DNA of 64,000 nucleotides from Achromobacter aloeverae (lineage in GTDB: Bacteria > Pseudomonadota > Gammaproteobacteria > Burkholderiales > Burkholderiaceae_B). A program made the position numbers and the translations under genes. The stretch covers positions 1,515,910-1,579,909 of the forward strand of contig NZ_PYAL01000001.1 of NCBI RefSeq assembly GCF_004121055.1, written 5' to 3'. The notes under the pieces were generated by a model. It was not told the DNA's origin. It ran no database searches and saw only the letters and a program-made list of their open reading frames with translations. Shown here piece by piece: positions 44,191-52,040 of the stretch; position 1 is the stretch's first letter, and each line of letters opens with the position of its first letter.

Positions 44191-45375
44191 ATGGAGCGCT
44201 TCGACCCGATGTCCCCTACCGCGATTCAACCCTTGGCGCCGGCAGGCTACCGGCTGCGTCTCCCCGGCCCCACCTTCGTTCCCGAACGCGTGCTGCAGGC
44301 CAACGCCCAATTGGTGGTGAACCACCGCGGCCCCGAGTTCCGCGCCGCGCTGGCCCGCGCGGAAGCCGGCCTGCAACCCATCGTCGGCACGAAGAACCGC
44401 ATCCTCTTTTATGCCGCGTCCGGCAGCGGCATGATGGAAGCCGCCATCGTCAACGTGGCCGGCCCCGGCGACGAGCTGCTGATCGTCACGCACGGCCAGT
44501 TCGGCGAGCGCTTCGCCACCATCGCGCAAGCCGTCGGCGCCAAGGCCGACGTGCTGGCCACGCCCTGGGGCGAGGACATCGACATCGACGCCGTCGAAGC
44601 CCGCCTGCGCGAGAAGGACTACCGCGCCATGGTGGTGGTGCATAACGAGAGTTCCACCGGCATCGTCGCCGACCTGGCCAGGCTGGGCGCGCTGCTGCGC
44701 GAACGCCGCACGCTGCTGGTCGTGGACTCCGTCAGCGGCTTGGCCGGCATCGAAATGAAGCAGGACGAATGGGGCGTCGACATCCTGGTGTCCGCGTCGC
44801 AAAAGGCGCTGATGTGCCCGCCCGGCCTGGGCCTGGCGAGCATCAGCCCCAAGGCCTGGGAGGTGATCAATGGCGGCGGCCGCCTGCCCGCCTTCTATTG
44901 GGACTTCCGCCGCGCGCTGGCCTCCACCGAGAAAGGCGAAACGCCTTTCACGCCGGCCGTCGGCCTGGTCGCGGGCCTGCTGGAAGCGCTGGACATGATC
45001 CACACGGAGGGCCTGCCCAACGTCCTGGCGCGCCATGCGCGGCTGGCGAATGCGCTGCGCGCCGGCGGCGCGGCCATGGGATTGACCGATTTCGGGCCAG
45101 GCAAGCGCAAGTCCTCCACCGTGGTGGTGTTCGACGTGCCCGCTCCGCTGGACGGCGCCGCGATCGTGCGCGAGCTGTACCAGCGCCATCGCACCGTCAT
45201 TGCCGGCGCGCGCAACCGCCTGTCGGGCAAGGTGATCCGCATCGGCACCATGGGCGCCATCGACCCCGACACCATCTATACCGACCTGGCGCACCTGGAG
45301 GACGTGCTGCCGGGCCTGGGACATGCGCTGACGCCCGGCGCGGGCGTCGCGGCCGCGCGCGCGTATCTGGGCTGA
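44191..45375 (+). CDS. Class V aminotransferase (serine/alanine-glyoxylate type)
   Basis: This 394-residue PLP enzyme resembles serine- or alanine-glyoxylate aminotransferases: LRLPGPTFVPERVLQANAQL, NHRGPEFRAALARAEAGLQP, LFYAASGSGMMEAAIVNVAG, LLVVDSVSGLAGIEMKQDEW and the PLP-lysine motif VDILVSASQKALMCPPG. The upstream start MERFDP (44191) or ATG 44209 (MSPTAIQ) are both possible. It heads a same-strand run with an ABC importer, threonine aldolase and a dehydrogenase. This suggests catabolism of an amino acid or aminophosphonate-like compound; a PhnW-type role cannot be excluded. Confidence 0.88.
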   Translation: MERFDPMSPTAIQPLAPAGYRLRLPGPTFVPERVLQANAQLVVNHRGPEFRAALARAEAGLQPIVGTKNRILFYAASGSGMMEAAIVNVAGPGDELLIVTHGQFGERFATIAQAVGAKADVLATPWGEDIDIDAVEARLREKDYRAMVVVHNESSTGIVADLARLGALLRERRTLLVVDSVSGLAGIEMKQDEWGVDILVSASQKALMCPPGLGLASISPKAWEVINGGGRLPAFYWDFRRALASTEKGETPFTPAVGLVAGLLEALDMIHTEGLPNVLARHARLANALRAGGAAMGLTDFGPGKRKSSTVVVFDVPAPLDGAAIVRELYQRHRTVIAGARNRLSGKVIRIGTMGAIDPDTIYTDLAHLEDVLPGLGHALTPGAGVAAARAYLG

Positions 45376-45417
45376 AAGCCGCGGGCCGACAAGCCGCGAG
45401 CCCGCGAGCCGCGGCCC

Positions 45418-45492
45418 GATGAATCGCAGTCCGATGAATCGCAGTCCAATAAATCGCAGTTCGACAAACCGTAGTGTGGCAAACCGCGCCCA
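45418..45492 (+). repeat. 15-bp tandem repeat upstream of the binding-protein gene
   Basis: Two identical units GATGAATCGCAGTCC (45418-45432 and 45433-45447) are followed by three diverging units (AATAAATCGCAGTTC, GACAAACCGTAGTGT, GGCAAACCGCG...). They lie between the aminotransferase stop and the signal peptide of the binding protein. They are in frame with the latter and would encode an M/I/T-N-R-S-P repeat if translated. Confidence 0.8.
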
Positions 45493-45541
45493 GGCGTACG
45501 CTTCCAGCGTCGCCGGCTGCGCACAAAACAAGGGGAATGTC

Positions 45542-46546
45542 ATGCAATACAAGAATATCCGGGCAGTTGCGTTGATCCTGGCGGGGGCATCGCTCGTCGC
45601 CACGTCCGCGTGGGCCGCCGACGGCCATGTAGTGCTTTATTCGGCCAACGACGACACCGTCAATAAACTGATCGCCGAAGGCTTCAAGAAGGAAACGGGC
45701 ATCACCGTCGACGTCGTTTCCACCGGATCGGGCGTGTTGTTCCGCCGGGTCATCTCGGAACAAGGCAATCCGCAAGGCGACGTGGTCTGGGGCGTAAGCG
45801 CCGCGCTGCTCAAGCAGAACAGCAAGTATTTCGACGCCTATGCCGCCAAGGGATCGGACCAGGTGCCCGCGCAATACCGCGACCCCAACAATCTCTGGGT
45901 CGGCACCAACCTGCAAGTGGCGATCATCGCCCAGAACACCAAGTCCATCGACGCGGCCAAGGGTCCGAAGACCTGGGAAGACCTGATGAACCCGGCGTGG
46001 AAAGGCAAGCTGGTCTATACCGATCCGGCCAACTCGGGCTTTTCCTATGCCACGGCCAGCGGCCTGCTGGGCGCCTGGGGCGACAACGATGCGGCCTGGG
46101 CCAAGTTGAAGAAGCTGATCGCCAACACCAAGGTGCTCAATCGTTCGACGCTGGTGTTCGACGGCAACGGCACCGGTGAATATCCCCTGGGCATTTCGCT
46201 GGAATATGCCGGCTACTTGTGGGCCCACAACGGCGCGCCGGTCAAGGTGATCTACCCGGCCGACGGCACGGTGGCGCTTGCCGAGGGCACGGCCATCATC
46301 AAGGGCGGCCCCAACAATACCAACGCGCGTGCGCTGGTGGACTACCTGGCCAGCAAGCCTACACAGGAAATGCTGCTGAAGGCGACGTTCCGCCGCCCCG
46401 CCCGCCAGGATGTCCCGCTGACCGAATCGGGCGGCATGCCGCCGTTTTCCCAGATAAAGCTGCTGCCCTACGACGATGCGAAATGGGAAGCGGCGCGCAC
46501 CGACACCCTACGCAAGCTGAAGGACCTCATCCAGGAAACGCGTTGA
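45542..46546 (+). CDS. ABC transporter substrate-binding protein (FbpA/aminoethylphosphonate type)
   Basis: This 334-residue periplasmic protein starts at ATG 45542, after AAGGGGA. It has a signal peptide (IRAVALILAGASLVATSAWAA). The mature part resembles iron(III)- or 2-aminoethylphosphonate-binding proteins: VVLYSANDDTVNKLIAEGFK, VVSTGSGVLFRRVISEQGNP, DVVWGVSAALLKQN, TWEDLMNPAWKGKLVYTDPA and EYPLGISLEYAGYLWAHNG. The iron-ligand Tyr pair of FbpA is not evident, which favours an organic substrate. The ATPase gene starts 4 bp after its stop. Confidence 0.88.
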   Translation: MQYKNIRAVALILAGASLVATSAWAADGHVVLYSANDDTVNKLIAEGFKKETGITVDVVSTGSGVLFRRVISEQGNPQGDVVWGVSAALLKQNSKYFDAYAAKGSDQVPAQYRDPNNLWVGTNLQVAIIAQNTKSIDAAKGPKTWEDLMNPAWKGKLVYTDPANSGFSYATASGLLGAWGDNDAAWAKLKKLIANTKVLNRSTLVFDGNGTGEYPLGISLEYAGYLWAHNGAPVKVIYPADGTVALAEGTAIIKGGPNNTNARALVDYLASKPTQEMLLKATFRRPARQDVPLTESGGMPPFSQIKLLPYDDAKWEAARTDTLRKLKDLIQETR

Positions 46547-46550
46547 TCGT

Positions 46551-47612
46551 ATGACGGCCATACGCATCGACAACCTGACATGCGCCTTCGGCGAGTTGCG
46601 CGCCGTCGATGGCATCTCCGCGACCATAGACCACGGCGAGCTGTTCACCCTGCTGGGTCCCTCCGGCTGCGGCAAGACAACCTTGCTGCGTTCGATCGCC
46701 GGCTTCAACGACGTGACGTCCGGCAGCATCTGGCTGGGCGACAAACGCATCGACAGCCTGCCGGCGCACCAGCGCAACATCGGCATGGTCTTCCAGAACT
46801 ACGCGATCTTTCCCAACCTGAACGTGGCGGATAACGTGGCGTACGGGTTGCGCGCGCGGCGCGTGCCGGCGGCGGAGATCGCCACCCGGGTGGAAAAGGC
46901 CTTGCAGCGCGTGCGGCTGGAAGGCTATGGCGCGCGCTGGCCCCACCAGATGTCCGGCGGGCAGTTGCAGCGCGTCGCCATCGCCCGCGCCCTGGTCATC
47001 GAACCCGCGGTGCTGCTGTTCGACGAGCCGCTGTCCAACCTGGATGCGCAACTACGCACCGAGATGCGCGTCGAGATCCGGCGGCTGCAGCAGTCGCTGG
47101 GCCTGACCGCCGTGTACGTGACCCACGACCAGGAAGAGGCCCTGGCCATCTCCGACCGCATCGCGGTGCTGCGCGGTGGCCGCATCGAACAGGTGGGGAC
47201 GCCGGAAGACATCTATCGGCAGCCGAAAACCCCGTTCGTCGCCAGTTTCCTGGGCGGCACCAACATGCTGTCCGGCGTGGCGGGGGCCTTCGACGGCGCG
47301 GCGACGCCGGTCGAGACCTGCGGCGTGACGATAGCCGTCCCCGGACGGATCGCCGAGGCCGGCAGCAAGGTACTGCTGTCCGTGCGGCCCGAGGCCTTGC
47401 GCGTGGCCGACGCCGGCAGCGGCATGCGCCTGACTGCCAGGCTGGTCTTGCGTGAGTTCCTCGGCCAGATCCAGCGGCTGCATGCCGAACTGCCCGACGG
47501 CACGCCGCTGCGGGTGTCGACCCTGGGCGCGGCAGCGGTAGGCGTGCAGGAGGGTGCATCCTTGGCGCTGGCATACGACCCCGCGCAAATCGTGGCATTC
47601 CCCGCCCCATGA
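46551..47612 (+). CDS. ABC transporter ATP-binding protein (FbpC/PhnT-like)
   Basis: This 353-residue ATPase has Walker A GPSGCGKTT, Q-loop IGMVFQNYAIFPNLNVADNV, signature MSGGQLQRVAIARAL, Walker B VLLFDEPLSNLDAQL and H-loop VYVTHDQEEALA. A C-terminal TOBE-like region follows (about residues 270-350). It overlaps the following permease start by four bases and powers that importer. Confidence 0.93.
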   Translation: MTAIRIDNLTCAFGELRAVDGISATIDHGELFTLLGPSGCGKTTLLRSIAGFNDVTSGSIWLGDKRIDSLPAHQRNIGMVFQNYAIFPNLNVADNVAYGLRARRVPAAEIATRVEKALQRVRLEGYGARWPHQMSGGQLQRVAIARALVIEPAVLLFDEPLSNLDAQLRTEMRVEIRRLQQSLGLTAVYVTHDQEEALAISDRIAVLRGGRIEQVGTPEDIYRQPKTPFVASFLGGTNMLSGVAGAFDGAATPVETCGVTIAVPGRIAEAGSKVLLSVRPEALRVADAGSGMRLTARLVLREFLGQIQRLHAELPDGTPLRVSTLGAAAVGVQEGASLALAYDPAQIVAFPAP

Positions 47613-49246
47613 AAGAATTCCGCCTTGCCATTACCGTCATCGCGCTGGTCCTGCTGGCGGTCTTCCTGCTATATCCACTGGCCCTCGTGCTGGATGCCAG
47701 CCTGCGTGTGGAAGGGACGGGCGCCCTGACGCTGGCGAACTATGCGAAGGTGTTCTCCAGCGCCTACTACACCAACAGCGTCGTCAACAGCCTGACCGCC
47801 GGCGTGCTGGCCACGCTGTGCGCGACGGCGCTGGGGGTGCCGCTGGCGTTCTGCCTGGCGCGGGTGAACCTGCCGGGGCGCACGGTGCTGCTGACGCTGG
47901 CCTCGCTGCCCCTGGGCCTGCCGTCCTTCGTGGCTGCCTATGCGCTGGTGCTGCTGTTCGGCCATGCCGGCGTGGTGACCACGGCGCTGCGGGATATCGG
48001 CATTCCCATCGGCTCGATCTACGGCATGCCCGGCATCGTCATCGTCTTCGCGCTGACGCTGTATCCCTACGTGCTGATGCCCACCATCGCCGGTTTCAAG
48101 GCCATCGATATCTCGGTGGAGGAAGCCGCGCGCAACCTGGGCGGATCGCGTTTCCATGTATTCCGCACGGTGCTGCTGCCGGTGGTGATGCCGGCCGTGC
48201 TGGCGGGCGCGCTGCTGGTGTTCATCGAAACGCTGGAGAACTTCGGGGTGCCCGCCGTGCTGGCGGAGGACAAGCCCTTCCTGGCGGTGGACATCTTCAA
48301 GCTGTTCGCGGGCGAGGCGGACAGCAATCCGGCCGCGGCCGGCGCGCTGAGCGTGCTGCTGATCGCCGGCACATCGGTGGTGCTGCTGATCCAGCGCCGC
48401 TACCTGGGCAAGCGCCGCTTCACCACCAACGCGCGGTCGGCGCCGCCGCCGCTGCCGCTGTCGCGCGGCTGGCGCATCGTCGCGTCGACCTATTGCTGGG
48501 GCATGGTGTCGATCTCGCTGCTGCCTTTCGCGGCGGTGCTGATGATTTCCTTCCTCCGCTTCAGGGGCCCCGTCCTGCATTGGGAAGCCAGCCTGGGCAA
48601 CTACATCGAACTGCTGGCGGGTTCCTACCAACCGCTATACAACACGCTGATCCTTGCCAGCGTCACGGCGTTCGTCGCGACGCTGATCGGCGCGCCGATC
48701 GGCTACGTCGTCGCCCGCCACCGCAGCCGCCTGACGGGCGTGCTGGACATGGTCGGGATCGTGCCCTTCGCGGTGTCCGGCACGGTGCTGGGGATAGGCT
48801 TGATCCTGGCTTTCAACAACCGGCCGCTGATGCTGACCGGGGGCTGGCTGATCCTGGTCATCGCGTATGTGGTGCGCAAGCTGCCCTTCGCCATCCGCTC
48901 GTCGTCGGCCATCGTGCACCAGATCGAGCCCAGCCTGGAGGAGGCGTCCATCAACCTGGGCGTGTCCCCCATGCGGACCTTCGCCACGCTGACCGTACCG
49001 TTGATGATGAGCGGCCTGGTCGGCAGCGTCATCCTGGTCTGGATCACCGTGGCGTCGGAACTGAGCTCGACCATCGTCCTCTACACCAGCAAATGGTCGA
49101 CCATGACCGTCCGCATGTACCAGTTCCTGGAAGGCACGGCGCCCGGCACCGCGACGGCGGCGGCCGCCGTGCTTATCCTGTTCACCGCGGTGCCGCTGCT
49201 GCTGGTGAATCGCCGCCTGCGGCGCCAGGACGGCACATTGCTTTAG
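47609..49246 (+). CDS. ABC transporter permease with two fused domains (FbpB/PhnU-like)
   Basis: This 545-residue, about 12-helix protein has two binding-protein-dependent permease domains. Coupling motifs are EEAARNLGGSRFHVFRTVLL in the first half and EEASINLGVSPMRTFATLTV in the second. Fused permeases of this length are normal for the iron/aminoethylphosphonate transporter group. The start overlaps the ATPase stop (ATGA). Confidence 0.93.
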   Translation: MKEFRLAITVIALVLLAVFLLYPLALVLDASLRVEGTGALTLANYAKVFSSAYYTNSVVNSLTAGVLATLCATALGVPLAFCLARVNLPGRTVLLTLASLPLGLPSFVAAYALVLLFGHAGVVTTALRDIGIPIGSIYGMPGIVIVFALTLYPYVLMPTIAGFKAIDISVEEAARNLGGSRFHVFRTVLLPVVMPAVLAGALLVFIETLENFGVPAVLAEDKPFLAVDIFKLFAGEADSNPAAAGALSVLLIAGTSVVLLIQRRYLGKRRFTTNARSAPPPLPLSRGWRIVASTYCWGMVSISLLPFAAVLMISFLRFRGPVLHWEASLGNYIELLAGSYQPLYNTLILASVTAFVATLIGAPIGYVVARHRSRLTGVLDMVGIVPFAVSGTVLGIGLILAFNNRPLMLTGGWLILVIAYVVRKLPFAIRSSSAIVHQIEPSLEEASINLGVSPMRTFATLTVPLMMSGLVGSVILVWITVASELSSTIVLYTSKWSTMTVRMYQFLEGTAPGTATAAAAVLILFTAVPLLLVNRRLRRQDGTLL

Positions 49247-49256
49247 GAAAACGCCC

Positions 49257-50306
49257 GTGACCCCGAATTTCCGCAGCGACAACATCGCCACCGTCCACCC
49301 CGATATCCTGCGCGCCATCGCCGAGGTGAACCAGGGTCCGGCGGCCGCCTATGGCGACGACGACTACAGCGCCCTGATGAATCGCAAGTTCTCGGCGTTC
49401 TTCGGAACGGATGTCGTGGTGTTTCCGGTATCGACCGGCACGGCCGCCAATGCCTTGTCCCTGGCCGGTTGCGCGCGGCCCTACGGCGGCATCTACTGCC
49501 ACCAGGAAGCGCACATCCACACCGCCGAAGGCGGCGCCACCGAGGCCTACACCGGCGGCGCCAAGCTGATTCCCCTGCCCGGCGCGGACTACAAGCTCGC
49601 GCCCGATACCCTGGCCGAGGCCCTGCGGCACGCCGAGCGCGGCGTGCGCAACCGGCCCCAGCCCGACGCCGTATCGATCACCCAGGCCAGCGAATACGGC
49701 ACGGTGTACGGGCTGGACGATATCGCGGCCATCGGCGCGGCCGCGCGCGAGGCGGGCATCGTGTTCCACATGGACGGCGCGCGCTTCGCCAACGCCCTGG
49801 CCACCCTGGGCTGCGAGCCGGGGGAAATGACCTGGCGGCGTGGCGTGGACATCCTGTCGTTCGGCTGCACCAAGAACGGCGGCATGAATGCGGACGCCAT
49901 CGTGGTGTTCGATCCGGCGCTGGCCGAACCGCTGTCGTACCATCTGCGGCGCGCCGGCCAGACCTGGTCCAAGATGCGCTACGCCGCCGCGCAACTCATG
50001 GCCTATATCGAGGACGGCCTGCTGCTGCGCCTGGCCGGGCAGGCCAACGGCCTGGCCACGCGCCTGGGGCGCGAGCTGGCGGCGCTGCCCGGCGTCGAGC
50101 TGGTAGCGCCGGTGCAGGCCAATCTGGTGTTCCTGCGCCTGCCGCAGGACGCCATCGACAAGCTGGCCGAAGCCGGCGTACGTTTTGCCCGGCGACGCGG
50201 GGGCATCATCCGGCTGGTGACGCGGTTCGACGGCAGCCAGGACGACGTCGACCGAATGGTGGCATTGACGCGGGCCGCCCTGGCCCGAGCCCCGTTCGGC
50301 GGGTAA
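49257..50306 (+). CDS. ltaE: L-threonine aldolase (low-specificity type)
   Basis: This 349-residue PLP enzyme starts at GTG 49257, after AGGAAA. It cleaves L-threonine or other beta-hydroxy amino acids to glycine and an aldehyde. Blocks are NFRSDNIATVHPDILRAI, AAAYGDDDYSALMNRKFSAF, FPVSTGTAANALSLAGCARP, CHQEAHIHTAEGGATEAYTG, VFHMDGARFANALATLG and the PLP-lysine motif DILSFGCTKNGGMNAD. Its place just after the importer suggests that the imported compound, or a product of it, is a beta-hydroxy amino acid. Confidence 0.92.
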   Translation: MTPNFRSDNIATVHPDILRAIAEVNQGPAAAYGDDDYSALMNRKFSAFFGTDVVVFPVSTGTAANALSLAGCARPYGGIYCHQEAHIHTAEGGATEAYTGGAKLIPLPGADYKLAPDTLAEALRHAERGVRNRPQPDAVSITQASEYGTVYGLDDIAAIGAAAREAGIVFHMDGARFANALATLGCEPGEMTWRRGVDILSFGCTKNGGMNADAIVVFDPALAEPLSYHLRRAGQTWSKMRYAAAQLMAYIEDGLLLRLAGQANGLATRLGRELAALPGVELVAPVQANLVFLRLPQDAIDKLAEAGVRFARRRGGIIRLVTRFDGSQDDVDRMVALTRAALARAPFGG

Positions 50307-50499
50307 CTTGCTCATATCCTTTCCGTCTCTTTTCTTGTAAAAATCAACGCGAAACGCCGGGACAGCCGTCCTTGGAGCGCCGTTTTCGGGGATCATTCCT
50401 TCGAGTGGGCACGCCATGACAGGCCAGCCTTCCCGGCCGCGTCGTGGTCGTGGCCTATGGCCCGGCCATGTGGATTTGAATTTGAGAGGAGCGTATCGA

Positions 50500-51204
50500 A
50501 TGAGCACGGACAAAGTAGCGCTGGTCACGGCGGGCGGCAGCGGCATGGGCGCCGCGGCGGCCAGGCGGCTGGCGGCGGATGGCTATCGCGTGGCCATTCT
50601 TTCCTCGTCGGGCAAGGGCGAGGCCCTGGCCGCCGAGTTGAAGGGCATAGGCGTCACGGGATCGAACCAGTCCAACGAGGACCTGGCCAGGCTGGTCGAC
50701 CAGGCGATGGCCGCGTGGGGCCGGGTCGACGTGTTGGTGAACAGCGCCGGCCATGGCCCCAAGGGGCCGGTGCTGGACCTGTCCGACGAGGACTGGCACA
50801 AGGGGCTGGACACCTACTTCCTCAACGTCGTGCGGCCGACCCGGCTGGTCACGCCCATCATGCGCCAGCAGAAGTCCGGCGTGATCATCAACATCTCGTC
50901 CGCCTGGGTGGTCGAACCGTCGGCGCTGTTTCCCACGTCCGCGGCCTTCCGCGCCGCACTGGCGTCGTTCACCAAGCTGTTCTCGGACAGCGAGGCCAGG
51001 CACAACATCCGGATGAACAATGTCCTTCCGGGCTGGATAGACAGCCTGCCGGCCACCGAAGCCAGGCGCGAGGCCGTTCCCTTGCAGCGCTACGGCACCA
51101 GCGAGGAAATCGCCGCCACGATCGCGTTCCTGGCGTCCGACGGCGCGGCGTACATCACGGGGCAGAACATCCGGGTGGATGGCGGGTTGATGCGGAGCGT
51201 GTGA
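50500..51204 (+). CDS. Short-chain dehydrogenase/reductase family protein with atypical active site
   Basis: This 234-residue Rossmann-fold protein starts at ATG 50500, after GAGAGGAG. It has the NAD(P) motif LVTAGGSGMGAAAARRLAAD, the VDVLVNSAGHGP (NAG-like) motif, the catalytic-Ser region IINISSAWVVEP and the C-terminal ITGQNIRVDGGLMRSV. The usual Y-x-x-x-K catalytic pair is not where expected; the matching stretch reads TSAAFRAALASF, with Ser and Arg in place of Tyr and Lys. It may be a non-classical oxidoreductase or have lost catalysis. Confidence 0.85.
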   Translation: MSTDKVALVTAGGSGMGAAAARRLAADGYRVAILSSSGKGEALAAELKGIGVTGSNQSNEDLARLVDQAMAAWGRVDVLVNSAGHGPKGPVLDLSDEDWHKGLDTYFLNVVRPTRLVTPIMRQQKSGVIINISSAWVVEPSALFPTSAAFRAALASFTKLFSDSEARHNIRMNNVLPGWIDSLPATEARREAVPLQRYGTSEEIAATIAFLASDGAAYITGQNIRVDGGLMRSV

Positions 51205-51296
51205 CGAAAGCTGACCGCGTTAGGCAAGGTTCGAGGAACGCGGCGATCGTCGCCGCCCCGGGCGGCCAGCACTCGCCTGTCAGCGGGAGACAAAGG

Positions 51297-51674
51297 TCAA
51301 GCGGCCTTGCGCAGACCGCTAGTCAGATGCACGTCCACGTGGATATCTGCGAACGGGCAAAGCAAGGCCCCGCTTTCATTTCTCTCCAGAAGGCCCAGTT
51401 CCACCAATGCGTGTGCGTCCTGATGTACGCGACGGACATCCCTGGCAAGGCGCCGGGCGAGCTCCCGGACACCCACGACACCAGCACCCATCAGTTCGCG
51501 AACCATGTCCCAGCGCAACGCCGTCAATTGTCCGAAAAACGCGCTTGGAGACTCGAAATTGAGTGTTTCACCCTGGTACGTCCCAGACTTTGCTCCCGCA
51601 GCAGCGCGCTTCCCAGCTTCCGACAGGAAACCACGCCAGTCCTTGTTGATGGTAATCGTCAGTGTGCGTTCCAT
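51297..51674 (-). CDS. TumA-like antitoxin / HTH regulator
   Basis: This 125-residue protein has an N-terminal beta-rich part (RTLTITINKDWRGFLSEAGK) and a winged helix (LTALRWDMVRELMGAGVVGVRELARRLARDVRRVHQDAHALVELG). That arrangement is seen in HVO_A0114-type DNA-binding proteins that pair with TumE-like toxins. It starts 2 bp after the toxin stop, so the two are coupled. It should neutralise the toxin and repress the operon. Confidence 0.7.
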   Translation of the reverse strand: MERTLTITINKDWRGFLSEAGKRAAAGAKSGTYQGETLNFESPSAFFGQLTALRWDMVRELMGAGVVGVRELARRLARDVRRVHQDAHALVELGLLERNESGALLCPFADIHVDVHLTSGLRKAA

Positions 51675-51676
51675 GG

Positions 51677-51901
51677 TTATTTCCTCCGCTTTCCCACTTC
51701 CACGGCGAAGTCCTCAAGTAACTGCGTTACGCCCCTGAACCGATATGGTCTTTCCTCGCTGCCCAAGTGCATGTGATCGCCCTTCCCGCGCTCATTGTCA
51801 AATCCTAAAACCCGCCGCCCATCACGGGCGTAAACAAGTCGATACTTGAATCCGTGGGAAGTGGGAGGAATCGACTCGTGTCCGCGTGCGTTAAGCACCA
51901 A
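51677..51901 (-). CDS. TumE-like toxin (DUF6516 family), short form
   Basis: This 74-residue protein matches the core of TumE-type toxins: HGFKYRLVYARDGRRVLGFD, NERGKGDHMHLGSEERPYRF and GVTQLLEDFAVEVGKRRK. The only in-frame starts are TTG 51901 and GTG 51898, because a TAA lies just upstream. Typical members carry about 25 more N-terminal residues, so this copy may be truncated or frame-shifted. It lies immediately upstream of the antitoxin-like gene on the same strand. Confidence 0.7.
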   Translation of the reverse strand: MVLNARGHESIPPTSHGFKYRLVYARDGRRVLGFDNERGKGDHMHLGSEERPYRFRGVTQLLEDFAVEVGKRRK

Positions 51902-52040
51902 ACCATGGGATTACGGCTCCCTGCGGGGAAGAAAAGCTTGTCCCGCTGACGCGCACTTGGTCGGGGCATCGCGGCGATTCCGGATGTTCGGCGTGCCTTG
52001 TTTTTATCGCGCCTTCTTTCTTGTCGTATGCGCCCTTTTC

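Noticed and set aside
45419..45541. Repeat-rich N-terminal extension (MNRSPMNRSP...) of the binding protein
   Set aside because: It would precede and disable a normal signal peptide starting at 45542, which has its own AAGGGGA site.
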